From NCBI GenBank assembly GCA_050084515.1, contig CM114273.1, forward strand, positions 21,204,001-21,268,000: a stretch of 64,000 nucleotides of DNA, given 5' to 3'. Shown piece after piece: positions 1 to 9,619 of the stretch (position 1 is the first letter of the stretch; each line of letters opens with the position of its first letter). A program made the translations under genes and the position numbers. The notes beneath the pieces were generated by a model. The model made no database searches, had not been told where the DNA came from, and saw only the letters and a program-made list of their open reading frames with translations. The DNA is from Blasia pusilla (Eukaryota > Marchantiophyta > Marchantiopsida > Blasiales).

Positions 1-63
1 GATGACTGCCACAAGTGAGCTTCACATAATTATCCATTCCCATAAATTTCGTACAGGAGGAGG

Positions 64-107
64 GTGAGAATGAGAAAAAGAATGAGAATGAGAATGAGAA
101 TGAGAAT
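64..107. repeat. (GAGAAT)n microsatellite in the divergent promoter region
   Basis: Several imperfect GAGAAT units. The equivalent tract in the right copy is at about 49,450–49,480 on the opposite strand, so it is part of the transposon and not a recent local expansion. Confidence 0.8.
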
Positions 108-340
108 TTTTAATTTATAGTGAATAGGAAAACAGATACTCGTGACAGATTTTTACTTACAAGATGAATTCGGTAGGTGACATTATCTGACACAATGGAT
201 CCAATTCTGTTGCAACACATTCAATTCTGTTGCAATGTGTTACCGGATTTGGGAAGCAGAGACGTGGGTTACGAAGCACACTTCATTTTGTTGGAACCCG
301 TCAGAGTCCTGGTAACTCAAAATTTTTGACAAGCTAACCG

Positions 341-829
341 AAGCGTGCAACCCGTCGGCTTCGGACGGGTTGCACGCTTCTGCCAAACATGGTCGAAGCT
401 GGCAACCCGTCGCTCTCCAACGAGTTGCTCGGATACCGCTCCTTCTTGCCCGAAGATGCCAGAGGCGTGCAAACCGTCTGTTCCCGACGAGTTCCGCAGG
501 TGCCGCACCTATTTGCCCAAAGACGGCCAGGCGTGCAACTCGTCACCCTCCGACGGGTTGCGCAAGGGCCTCACCTTGTGGTGCTTACATGAAGGAAGCC
601 TGCAACCTGTCGGACTCCGACAAGTTGCGCGGGAAGCCCGCGTTGTTAAGCCTTGACGAGGGAAGCGTGTAACCCAACGGTCTCCAACGGATCGCGCGGG
701 TACGTCTCGTTCTTGTCCAAACACGGCAGAGGCGCGCAACATGTCGGTCTCCGACGGGTTGTGCGGGTTCCTCGCATTCTTGTCCGAAGACGGCGGAGGC
801 GCGCAACCTGTCAGACTCCGACGGGTTGC
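341..829. repeat. Phased palindrome array upstream of the methyltransferase gene
   Basis: Eight palindromic units start near 344, 401, 468, 533, 600, 667, 737 and 805, a period of roughly 67 bp. The ideal half site is GCAACCCGTCGGA followed by its reverse complement. The first unit has perfect 16-bp arms (341–356 and 364–379) around a 7-base loop. The spacers are also similar to each other, so the array probably grew by tandem duplication. It ends about 90 bp before the TATA box. The right copy has the same array at 48,568–49,230. Binding sites or a cruciform are possible roles; no function is shown by the sequence alone. Confidence 0.85.
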
Positions 830-918
830 CATTTTTCACATTTGCACTTCCGTAACCTCCGGCACGTCGCCGTCGAAAGGACGACAGGACCCAACGGTCA
901 GCCTAACGGCTAGAAGAG

Positions 919-926
919 TATAAATA
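919..926 (+). promoter_or_regulatory. TATA box of the ParB/methyltransferase gene
   Basis: TATAAATA lies about 265 bp upstream of the chosen ATG at 1,184 and just downstream of the palindrome array. The same motif and flanks occur in the right copy at 48,471–48,478 on the minus strand. Conservation in both copies supports a real RNA polymerase II core promoter. Confidence 0.65.
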
Positions 927-1183
927 GGGCAGAAATCGCTCATTTCCGGTTTCTCATTTCGCAATCTCCATTCCTCTCTCTCCCGCGCAGCAGCTGATCA
1001 GATACCAAGGGACGTTTCACACGGCGAGTCATCGCGAGTCGTCTGAGGGAAGAGCGAGGCTCGTTTCGATCGAACGATCGCGAGACGATTTGAGCTACCC
1101 ATCAAGGCGACTCATCTCGACATCAGCAAGGCGACTGATCAAGCAATTCATCGTGGACATAGGTGGAGGCATTTCCAGAAAAA

Positions 1184-1840
1184 ATGAAGAGGAAAAAATC
1201 ACAAGCAAACAAGTCTGGGAGCTTCGCTCCGAAGTCCATTAGGACTCCTGCGTCAGTATCTCAAGGGCCTCGTTCGGCAAATGAAATTAGGCAGCAGGAA
1301 ATCGAGGAGCGGGAAAGGGAAGCGGAGATGCACAACCAGGAGCTTCTTGCGAGACGTGTTCAAGAGGCGCTCAATAGACAGAACGCAGAGGCTGAGACGT
1401 CGCAAGCCTTGAAGAAAAGGATCGCCGACAAAAAGAGAGAAAAGAAGCGTCTAGACGCGTCGGTGAGGAGAGCAGAATTGGCTAAAGCGAGGAGGGAAAA
1501 AGCAATAGCCATTGGATGACCCGCCCGCCCAAGCAAAGCTGTTGAGATGCAGGAAATGTCCCCAATGAAGTCCGGGGACACAATCAACATAGCGGAAACG
1601 CCAGAAGTTCAAATCACGGACGATGAGGTCATGAGGACCGCTAGCATGGAGATAGTGGACATTGCCGAAGAAGCTGGAGAGCTGTCATTCTCGTCTCCAA
1701 GCCCGGAGGAAGACATCGATCTCTATGGGATCGACGAGTTCCCAGTCGATTTGTCAGCTTCTATCTCAGACAAGTTGGTTGGTCAAGAAACTGACCCAAT
1801 TTTTGAGCGGGTAAGAGAGGATCTGGGTTTTTTGGATTAT
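1184..1840 (+). pseudogene. ParB/methyltransferase gene, exon 1 (basic coiled-coil N terminus), left copy
   Basis: The exon starts at an ATG (MKRKKSQANKSG) matched by MTRKKTQANKSG in the right copy, so this start is preferred over non-ATG starts just upstream. The first ~120 residues are highly charged, rich in Glu, Arg and Lys, and likely form a coiled coil; the KRKK start resembles a nuclear localisation signal. The second half is acidic (SPSPEEDIDLYGIDEFPVDL). A one-base deletion near 1,519 brings a stop in this copy; the right copy reads through at that point. The exon is taken to end before GTGAAT at 1,841. The family of this N-terminal part is not recognised. Confidence 0.6.
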
Positions 1841-1900
1841 GTGAATTGCAATTCATTGGGAATTTAGTGTAGCTTATTGATCTTGTCCCGGTTCTGACAG

Positions 1901-2371
1901 GTGGTAAAGTAGATGGCACTCATGGAGGGCCACAACGCCCTGAGGATTCCACTCTGCCGATTGGACAATGGAATACGTCCACGAAATTCAGTCCGATGAG
2001 GACATCGCAAAGCTTAAACAATCGGCGGCGATATCATCCTACGTCGATAGCTTTCCTCCCTTCTATGTTCAGCCTTACGACGAGCATGGAACGCAAGCCC
2101 TGGTTACAGAGGAGGACTTGGAAAAGCTTGACACATTCTGGAGGATGAGAGACAAGGATTTCAGAAGGCAAGTAGAGGGCACGGAATTTAGCTGGATGAG
2201 GAATCTGTATTTCTTCATTTGGGATGGAAATCACAGGTTCATGGCGTGGACCAAGTTTGCAGAGGAGCGGCCCAACTCCTTGGAGGCACATTTTTGCGTG
2301 AAGGCAGTGGTCCTTCATCCATTCCCTCATCACATGGCGACGATGGAGATGGCAATGCATGCCATGAACAC
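1901..2371 (+). pseudogene. ParB/methyltransferase gene, exon 2 (ParB-like domain), left copy
   Basis: The exon follows an acceptor (TTCTGACAG) at 1,900 and ends at a donor GTGAGT at 2,372. From 1,968 it encodes MEYVHEIQSDEDIAKLKQ and, around 2,217–2,247, FFIWDGNHRFMAW. The D-G-N-H-R-x-x-A-W string is the hallmark of the ParB/sulfiredoxin fold family, where it sits in the nucleotide-binding pocket. In bacteria and phages, ParB-like domains are often joined to DNA methyltransferases, as here. Splicing to 3,068 keeps the frame (AAC AC + G). The match is a motif-level call; a profile search would be needed to place it among ParB subfamilies. Confidence 0.65.
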
Positions 2372-2424
2372 GTGAGTATCTTCTTGCTCGGTCGGGACTG
2401 TTGTTGGGATGCTTTTGGCCAAAC

Positions 2425-3025
2425 GCAACTCGTCGGACTCCGACGAGTTTCTCGATTGATGAATGGGTTAGGTTTTTTTTTCCGAAAGCAACTCGTCGGA
2501 CTTCGACGAGTTGCTCAACTCGACGCTTTTTCAGGATGTTTTTTGAAGAATGCACCTCGTCGGACTCCGACGAGTTGTTCGAGTGACCACAGATTTAATA
2601 AGTTTTTGGCCCAAAGCAAACTGTCGGAGTCCGACAGGTTGCTCGATTCGCCGCCTTTTCAGGATGTTTTTTGAAGAAAGCAACTCGTCGGACTCAGACG
2701 AGTTGTTCGACTGACTGCACGTTTAGTATGTTTTTTGCCCAATCGACTCGTCGGAGCCCGACGGGTTGCATTCGGAAGTTGGTATAGCAAAATTTGCGTC
2801 AAATTGCAAGTTTCCATTCAATTGCGCAACCTGTCAGACTCCGACGAGTTGCTATGTTCACGTTAGTATGTTCAATTGCACAACCCGTCGGAGTTGGATG
2901 GGTTGAAACCAGGCATTAGCAAATCTGAATGCAATCCGTCGGACTCCGACGGGTTGCATCATTTAGCTCGCTCCTAGAATCCGACCTTGAGCTGTGATGA
3001 CCCGTCGGAGTCCGACGAGTTGCAG
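2425..3025. repeat. Intron filled with about ten palindromes
   Basis: The intron between donor 2,372 and acceptor 3,067 holds palindromes starting near 2,424, 2,489, 2,551, 2,618, 2,681, 2,745, 2,826, 2,880, 2,934 and 3,001, spaced about 54–81 bp apart. Arm sequences vary but often vary together: CTCGTCGGA pairs with TCCGACGAG, and at 2,618–2,641 CTGTCGGA pairs with TCCGACAG. Spacers share motifs such as TTTTTTGAAGAA and TTTTTGGCCCAAAGC. The right copy has the matching intron at 46,160–46,995. Confidence 0.85.
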
Positions 3026-3067
3026 GAACCCATGTAAGTTTCTGGCGGGTTGAGTTTGGATGTGCAG

Positions 3068-5092
3068 GATTGTATCAAAGGGGAATGTCACCCACCATTG
3101 GATTCACGATTGCGATCGGGTGAAGAAGGTGCTTACGACGCACCCGGGAGAGTACAAGGGGTTCTTGGGCGACGCCCTTGTGAATCAGATGCTTGCAAAG
3201 GGTGCTCAGATAAAAAAAGAAAACTTGGGCAAATAAGTTTATTTCCAAGATGCAGCCGTAACCATCCTTTGCTGGTCAAAGATACAGGCCGTGAAGAAGA
3301 GCGCTGAAGTGGAGCTGGAGCGGAGGGAGAAATTATCACGGTCTGAGAGCGCGAAATTCATCCAAGCTGCAGTATCTACAGCCACGAAATACATGGCGAT
3401 CAAGATGCAGCGATACATCAGCATTCTCAACCCCGAACTTGGTCCGGAGTTCTACAAGGAGCTAAAGGCGATTATCAAGCGCCAGAGGAAAAGGGATGAA
3501 GATCCGCAAGGTCGGATTGGGGAGAAAGTGTCCCTGGATCGCGTGCATCGGTTTGCATTGTCCGGCATAAGCGAGTTTAGGAGGATCCGACTGATGATAC
3601 TCACTCCCGAGGGCACAGAGGCCCAAAATAGGGCGGCACACCATCCTCCGGGTGTGTCCGATCCAGTGATCTCCCATTGGCTACGCGAATGGTCGTTCCG
3701 GGGGGCAGCGTTGGTTATCGGGAAGTCCGTCTTTGGGCGATGCAAGCCGGAGCTCAAAAGATTAGAGCCCATTCCGGATGAAGCAAACCTGGAAAGTTGT
3801 GTAGATTTTGAGGTTTGGCTCGACGACATCCGGGATAAGCCAATAAAAAACCCAGGATTCAAGACAATGTTCAAGGTTTGCGTCCTCCCTCAGGCAGAGC
3901 TTGACAAAGAAATCGAGGGGAACAAACGGGAACAAGCAAAGAAGAAGCGAGATCTACAGGAGCAGACGGCCGATTCAGTTTGAGTAAAAGCTGCCCAACG
4001 GATGGTCTTCAGGTACCTCGTCCAGTGTAAGAATGCAGGTACTTGGGGAAAATTACCGGCAGCCTTGAAGTTGTGGGCTTCGCCGCCTGATGGAGAGACA
4101 TTTTCCATGTACAAAATGGAGATGGGCCAGCACATCTCCGATTGGGAGGTGGAAAATTGCCCCATTTAGCTTGACTTCAACGACCCTGAAGACATCATCG
4201 ATAATGATTTACGAGTGCTTCATGATGCAGTGGCCTTAGGACATGACAACATCCCCAATTTTGTGCAGGCTGAAGACTTCTTCGGAGGAGATGTGGAAGA
4301 GCAAGCCCACAAGATAGCTGAGTTGGCTTCCAAAGTCCGCACTGCCAAAGACAAATCCACAGCGGGTCTCAAAGGCAAGGCGAGGGGAGGGAAAAATTCC
4401 GAGGCCGAGTCTTCCCAAAGAGAGGTTGAAGATTCAAGGCCAGAGGCGGAATCGTCTGAGCGAGCAGGGAGAGAGGGTCGGACCTGGTCCTCAGCAAAAC
4501 AAAACCCACCAGAGTCTGAGGTCATAGAGACCCCGACAAGCCGTCCGCAGACTCGCGAGAAGCGGAAGCGAGAGGTGCCAAGGTTGTCACAAGGAGAAAA
4601 CAGTCCATCATCCTTGGGAAGACAGAGACAAACAACGACCCAAACAAGCGTCCTCCTTCAGTTCACTCCTTTACTGGATGAGCTGAAAAGCTTCGATTCT
4701 CAAGCGTCGACACCGACCATTGATAAATTGACAACGGGACGAAGCTCCAACGAAATGGGCACGCTGCTGGGCGGTGAATGGAGTGGTCAAAGAGGTTGCG
4801 GTGGATCTCTTGATCGCTGATCTGCCCCTCGGGGTTGCGATCGTGGGGCGAGAATGCTTCGGACGGGTGCGTGGATCGGAATGTGCCGCTCTCTTATGAC
4901 CAAGTGCGCTATTGTTCTCCTTTGCGAGACCCTATCCGAGTGATGCGGGGTGCTTCTTGGTGTTGACTGGAGGGAGCAAGGACGAGCTCTTCGACCTCCA
5001 GTGCGTCAAGAGGTCGCTAAAGTGGAGGACGGCGCAATCGTGGATCATAAAAAACGACTACCCACTCCGATCCGCGACGAGTCTCAATTCGG
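3068..5092 (+). pseudogene. ParB/methyltransferase gene, exon 3 (linker and methyltransferase motif IV region), left copy
   Basis: The exon begins after TTTGGATGTGCAG and first encodes RIVSKGNVTHHW. It continues through a long alpha-helical region (3,291–3,983), then an Arg/Lys/Glu-rich linker (4,215–4,800) with a likely nuclear signal KRKRE, and ends in the part that carries methyltransferase motif IV in the right copy. Here that part is frameshifted, with a stop at about 4,820. Other lesions against the right copy are frameshifts near 3,210 and 3,250, a stop at 3,981 and a stop at 4,168. The donor GTAAGG at 5,093 is conserved in both copies. Confidence 0.6.
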
Positions 5093-5190
5093 GTAAGGCT
5101 CAATTCGTGTAGTATAATATCAAATATATTTTCAAATTCGGGTAAGGCTCAATGAGTGTTAATTTCAGATAGTATATCTCCGTTTTTTTT

Positions 5191-5579
5191 GTCCGTGAGC
5201 AACCCGTCGGAAGGCGACGGGTTGTTGGCTTAGAGCAGCCCATGCTCGGCTGAGAGCAACCCGTCGGTTTCTGACAGGTTGCATCTTTCCCAGAAACACA
5301 GGGAAAACCGTGGTGTACCTGTAACCCGTCGGGTTCCGACGAGTTGAAGTTGCTTTTGGTTTTTCTCTGTGTTTCCAGAAAGCTGCAACCCGTCTGATAG
5401 CGACGGGTTGCTCTCAGCCGAGCATGGGCTGCTCTAGGCCAGCAACCCGTCGCCTTCCGACGGGTTGCTCACGGACAAAAACAACGGAGAGCCCGACGGG
5501 TTGTTTTATTCCTGACCAACCCGTCGGAAGGCAACGGGTTGGTCAGGGACAAAACAACCCGTCGGACTCCGACAGGTTG
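5191..5579. repeat. Palindrome-rich intron with a ~290-bp nested inverted repeat
   Basis: The intron between 5,093 and 5,661 carries palindromes at 5,199–5,224, about 5,260, 5,325, 5,387, 5,442, 5,516 and 5,555. Most of them are arranged as mirror images: about 130 bp from 5,191 match the reverse complement of about 130 bp ending at 5,478, with the centre near 5,335. The result is a hairpin made of smaller hairpins. A similar structure is in the right copy at about 43,790–44,080. Confidence 0.8.
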
Positions 5580-5661
5580 ATCCAAAGTAATTGAAAAAGT
5601 TCTCTAGGATCAAGCCAACTTCTTTAGTTGCTGACATTGTTTCCAACGTGCTTCTTTACAG

Positions 5662-6174
5662 ATGAACCACTCCTACGTGTACTGCTTCGTTCGGCCCGAG
5701 CACAATTTCCAGGTGTTCAAGATCCACGATCTTGTGGATCCATGCTCAGATGGGTACAGCTTAGATAGTTTGTACAATTCCCCCCCGGGAATTTACATGC
5801 AAGACAGTACCCCACTTCTGGGAGGAAGGGAAAAATCTCCAGCCCTGATGCAAATGCTCATCGAGCTCTGCTCAAGGCCGGGTGACTTGGTGTTCGACTT
5901 AGTGGGACTTTCAGGGGCAAGTATCAAAGGCGCCTGGCAGAGTGGCAGGAACATTCTTTGCCTCGAGGGAAGGTAGGAACTGTTTGACCTTTGCAAGGAG
6001 GCAAAGGCAGAATACGAAAGGCTCATTGGGGTGTACAACTCTCCACCGAAGCCGAGAGCTCCGGTTCCAGACCCACCATTGGTAGTGACTCCATCGTCAC
6101 TTCCAACGATTCCGAAAATTGGGAGGGCAAGGCCGAAAGTAATTTTGCAAGAGCTCTCGGACGATGACGAGTGA
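5662..6174 (+). pseudogene. ParB/methyltransferase gene, exon 4 (methyltransferase motifs X and I), left copy
   Basis: The exon follows TTCTTTACAG and reads MNHSYVYCFVRPEHNFQVFK. It carries GREKSPALMQMLIELCSRPG (motif X and approach to motif I), then LVFDLVGLSGASIKGAW, matching the VLDPFxGSGTT S-adenosylmethionine-binding motif I, then CLEG matching motif II. Order IV...X-I is that of beta-class amino-methyltransferases (N4-cytosine or N6-adenine). One in-frame stop at about 5,974 replaces the Gln of GRQELFDLC seen in the right copy. The C terminus is acidic (ELSDDDE, stop 6,172–6,174). The phase of the splice into this exon could not be made to fit, so the true exon start may differ. Confidence 0.65.
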
Positions 6175-6617
6175 GTTCAAAGAACTCAACGACCCAGCTT
6201 GACTGCAGCGTTTGGAGTAGGGAGTTTTTTGATGATGAGGCAAAAGATTCCATAGAATAGATCAAATGTACAGTTCTGAGCTTTTTTTGCATGATAGAAA
6301 GGAGAAGATTTTTTTGAACGATGGTGGTGCTTGTAAAAGTTTGTTGAACATTTTTTTATGTCTTTTCGAATGTGATCTTCTATGTACTCCGCGGACTTAT
6401 ATTTTGCAACCCGTCGGATTTCTCCTGCTTGCAACTTTTCACTTTTTGACGACAACACCTTTTTACCATTTCCAGGCAACCTGTCGGATTCGGACAGCTT
6501 GCCTGATCGGACTCTTTCCCTGTTGGTCCAACTTAAGAGGCAGTCTGGCGGGCTTCTTCCCTTGGCAGCTTGCTCTCAACTCGTAAAGGCAGGCGTAGGC
6601 TTATTTTCTTCTCTCAG

Positions 6618-6900
6618 ACGTGTTGGATTCCTACTACCTATGCGATTGCCATCATGGTATTACCAAGGATGGAGCACATATTGATACTAGATGGGTGTCA
6701 CATTGCAGAGCGTACAAGGTATACTGCCGAGGAAGGCGGTGGGACTCAAATCAGGTTACATGGGACCGTTATGGCGTACCTAGGGGGGGCCAAGGCTCTC
6801 GAATTCACCAGCATTTTCGATCCCCGTCTAAAATTGGCCAGAGGAGCCACTTGTATCCCAAGACATTCCTTTTGTACTGTCACCAAGGAGAGTTATGAGT
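6618..6900 (+). CDS. Conserved cysteine/histidine-rich exon downstream of the methyltransferase gene, left copy
   Basis: An open frame follows a strong acceptor (TTTTCTTCTCTCAG at 6,617). Its pattern of Cys and His includes YLCDCHHG, SHCRAYKVYC and YCHQGEL. The same frame is open in the right copy after the nested retroelement is removed (42,648–42,599 joined to 32,785–32,544), which supports real coding. I do not recognise the family. A zinc-binding role is suggested only by the Cys/His spacing. Palindrome remnants at 6,407–6,510 lie upstream and could be its intron. Whether it belongs to the methyltransferase gene or is a third gene is unknown. Confidence 0.45.
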
Positions 6901-7970
6901 AAATTTGTAGATGACAAGGCTGAAGAAATCATAGACTAGGTCAAATGTACATTTCCGAGGTTCCTTCGGAGGTAATAAAGGACGAGATTTTTTCGACCCA
7001 TAATGGTGTTTGTAAAAGTTTGCTGGAATATTTTGTTGGACTTGTGGATTGTGTTCTTTAAGCTACTCAGAATTACAATTTTGCAACCCGTATGATTCCG
7101 GCGGGTTGCAACTTTTTGCTTTTTGCCCACTGCAATTTTTTAACCATTTCTAGGCAAGCTGTCGGATTCCGACAGATTGACTGCTTGAGTGATCGGACTC
7201 TTTCCCTGTGAGACCAACTTCTCACGCATTGTGGCGGGCTTCTTAACGTTTGGCTCGTTCCCCTACATTCGTCAAACCAGTTGTAGGCTTCTTTTCTTGT
7301 CTAAGATATGCAGGATTCCTACTACCTGTCGGATTGCCATTTCGGATTCCCAACCTGTTAGATCGTCGTGGGTGCAGGGTGGAAGAAAATCACTTCTAAA
7401 AATATTTCCTTTCTTATAGTGAGCTTTCTTACGGGTTGGGAGGGGTGCAGCTTCTCGGTTTCTTAGCCTTAGGATCTGAATGAAGGGACATCAGTTCCTC
7501 TTTACTCCTAACAGCTAACAATCTTTTGGTTCAATTATCCTCCCATGTGTTCACATTTCACAAAGTTGGTCTTGAGCAGACACCATTCATAACCTACAGA
7601 AAGTTGGTTATGGGGCAATTCAGGGGAGGCCATGATGCAGGCAACAATCCCTGCAAAAAGAGAGGTTGGCATCTGGGTGGTCCTGCAACAAAAATACCCA
7701 TGGGCACTGCTTTTTGTAGACCGAGACAGGTAATGTTAAGAAACTTAGGCTCATATGGAGAGTGATGGAAAAATGTTTGTAGTGGTCTCATGATGTCTAC
7801 TTTTTTTTTTGCCCCCATGAAAAATAAGGTTTTTTTAGGCCAAATGTGGACCACTACCTACTCTCTTCTAAAGATTTCATGAATTTGAAAGCAAACAAAA
7901 ATTTCAAATATGTCAAAAAGTTTTGAAGAGAAGAGGCGGATTTGGCCCTTTTTTTTTTAAGAGAGACTCT
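6901..7970 (+). other. 3' region of the left transposon arm
   Basis: No complete gene is seen. The segment at about 6,920–7,350 repeats the layout of 6,230–6,660 (the TGTACATTTCCGAGG-type start, palindrome remnants, then a diverged acceptor region), so there is an internal duplication. Near 7,700–7,765 one frame resembles the end of an open frame in the right copy ending ALLFVDRDEEKLRNLGSHGE (about 31,685–31,780, minus), but it is frameshifted here. From 7,780 to 7,970 the sequence is well conserved between copies and contains repeated TTTGAAGAG-type subterminal motifs. Confidence 0.5.
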
Positions 7971-7993
7971 CCTCTCTTCCTCTCCTCTCTTAC
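7971..7993 (+). repeat. Terminal inverted repeat, methyltransferase end, left copy
   Basis: CCTCTCTTCCTCTCCTCTCT followed by TAC. Its reverse complement (GTAAGAGAGGAGAGGAAGAG) matches the opposite terminus at 11,418–11,447 read outward, allowing for a 2-base indel. It is low in complexity, so the match must be weighed with that in mind, but the gene orientation fits a terminal inverted repeat. Confidence 0.5.
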
Positions 7994-8039
7994 TCTCTCT
8001 TGCCAGAATACCAAACCCCCCCCCCCGATTCTTGCAAAC

Positions 8040-9300
8040 ATGGCGGTTCTGTTACCTCAAGCAGTGCAACAGTATGCATGTGTCTTTTCCAATACTAGTC
8101 GACATAGGCCAGTTCTTATGTGATCTGCATGTCAAAATTATGAACCACCTTTGTAATTCTGTCTTGGGCTTCTTTTGGTTCTTGCTGTACTTCTGCGCTA
8201 AGTTTATGCTCCGCTTCCAACACCGCAATCTTCGTTGTGACTTGGCTCCACTTTGAGATCAAATCACCGTTGGTCTGTTGGTGTTCCAGATCATCTTCCC
8301 TTTCTTCGCGCTCTCCATCGTCATACTTTGAAGACTGGCCTGGAGGAGATCAAGTCACTTCTGCAATTTCTTCGCGTACAACAAAGATTGTTGTAATTGT
8401 ATGAAGAGTTGATCTGCCCCATGCTCGATATCCACTGCCAAGCTTTCCCACTATCGGGCATTGCGAGCTTCGTACCTTGCTTCAACTAGCTTTGCTTCTG
8501 CTCAGCTAAGAGACTTTTCAAGATCTCCAATTTTAGTTTCTTGCGCCCCATTCTGACGCTTGTCATGACCATACGGATTATGTCGTAGAATATAGTGTGC
8601 TAGTAGAGGCCATACCTTATGTAGGGCCGCATTGTCTAGGTAGAGATGCGATTTCATACATAGGGTTGGGGGTTACTCAGTTGAGGATGACTTTTCCAAT
8701 AGGGCCCGCTCTTAGGTTGGAGGATATAAGGTGGAGTGCACTCAAAGAACAATAAGTTCTTTGAGTTGAGCTTGTTGCGTTGGGAGTTAGCCTTGGTAGT
8801 GAGTAGAGCTCTTGGCTATGGTGGTTCCCGCAAGCTTTGACCTAGATTCTTCCATCGTGGAGTGGGTTTGGCTCGATTGTATGCGATTCCATACGTGTTT
8901 TATGACAGTAGGTCTTTCACGGATTTCAGTTGTGGTACACTTGTGTTTGTGGATGCTCTCGTCTATGTTATGTATGTATGTGAGTATGGTATGTCAGCGA
9001 TGTATGTTGTATGACGATGTGGATTCGCACGACATGCTCCATTGACTCGTTGACCGTTTGTTGCAGCCGGACATGACACAGGTTCCTCAAAAGTCCTATG
9101 TATTCTTGTGCCATTGCGTGGTTGGACAAATTTCCCATCTTCTTAAATTCTTCAAGAACTTCCAAAAATGAAGTCAGATGTCGTAAGGTGGTGTGCATAG
9201 GCTGCACAACCAAATTATCTTGCAAACCAGCAAGAACGACCGCTGGTTCAACTGCTTCAGCCCCTAGCATCGACTTGCAACCAATTTCAAGTATGAGGTT
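8040..9300 (-). pseudogene. Coiled-coil protein remnant, split by a solo LTR
   Basis: With the LTR at 8,561–9,034 removed, minus-strand reading gives a helical protein piece (VQPMHTTLRHLTSFLEVLEE, then KIGDLEKSL, AEAKLVEARYEARNAR, and later KIAVLEAEHKLSAEVQQE). It has in-frame stops and at least one frameshift near 8,330. Length and charge suggest a coiled-coil, gag-like or structural protein, but I do not recognise the family. It abuts the transposon terminus on the left, and the transposase-arm fragment starts at about 9,310. Confidence 0.4.
8561..9034 (+). repeat. Solo LTR of the C5-methyltransferase gypsy family
   Basis: A 474-bp unit with ends TGTCATGACC and CGCACGACA, the same length and ends as the 3' LTR of the nested element (32,790–33,263). 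Flanks are CGCT on the left and TGCT on the right, which fits a 4-bp target duplication in which one CpG has decayed to TpG. It interrupts a coiled-coil remnant. No internal sequence remains, so it arose by LTR–LTR recombination. Confidence 0.8.
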
Positions 9301-9314
9301 GGAAAATCCATGTG

Positions 9315-9507
9315 CAACCCGTCGAATTCTAATGAGTTGCACTTGGATCTTCCAGCCCAGAGTGACCAAAGTTACTTGCAACCCATCTAAATCGCACGGG
9401 TTGCAGTAGGTGGTTCCTGGGTGTTGCAACACGTCGGAAACCGACAGGTTGCATAGTCATTCATGGGATGCCTCCGACTTGCAACCCGTCTGGTTCCGAC
9501 ATATTGC
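9315..9507. repeat. Palindromes in the transposase-gene intron, left fragment
   Basis: Four decayed palindromes of the same family, near 9,315, 9,380, 9,425 and 9,480 (GCAACCCGTC...). A single half-like relic is near 11,218. They show that both genes of the element carry this repeat. Confidence 0.7.
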
Positions 9508-9619
9508 TTTTTTCTTTGCTTATAGAGCTATTTTTGTTCCCTTCTCATATTTTTGTCGTTGCAAGGATTGAACATTCATGAAAATGCCCTCTGTCCCTAC
9601 ATAAGTAGAGCAGAGAGTG

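Larger units (their letters stand above)
1..8013 (+). mobile_element. Left copy of ParB/methyltransferase DNA transposon (methyltransferase arm)
   Basis: This stretch is one arm of a large DNA transposon. It aligns along its length with the reverse complement of 31,446–49,530 once the 9.8-kb retroelement nested there is removed. It holds a TATA promoter, an intron-containing gene for a ParB-like plus DNA-methyltransferase protein (1,184–6,174), a small cysteine-rich exon (6,618–6,900) and a pyrimidine-rich terminus at 7,971–7,993. Palindromes fill the promoter and introns. The match to the other copy is already running at base 1, so the element very likely continues left, with the transposase arm outside the window. 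Several single-base frameshifts relative to the right copy show that this copy is dead. The exact right border is uncertain by about 20 bp, because both copies share a short tract after the terminal repeat. Confidence 0.75.

Noticed and set aside
2425-3025. CRISPR-like array (regular palindromic repeats with spacers)
   Set aside because: Repeats are imperfect, spacers resemble each other, the array is inside a spliceosomal intron of a transposon, and no cas genes are present.
5191-5478. Rho-independent-type terminators
   Set aside because: The hairpins have no T-run tail, occur in dozens and belong to a eukaryotic element.
1-8013. Bacterial or phage contamination, suggested by ParB and methyltransferase domains
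   Set aside because: Both copies have GT–AG introns and a TATA promoter, and they are embedded in plant-type retroelements.
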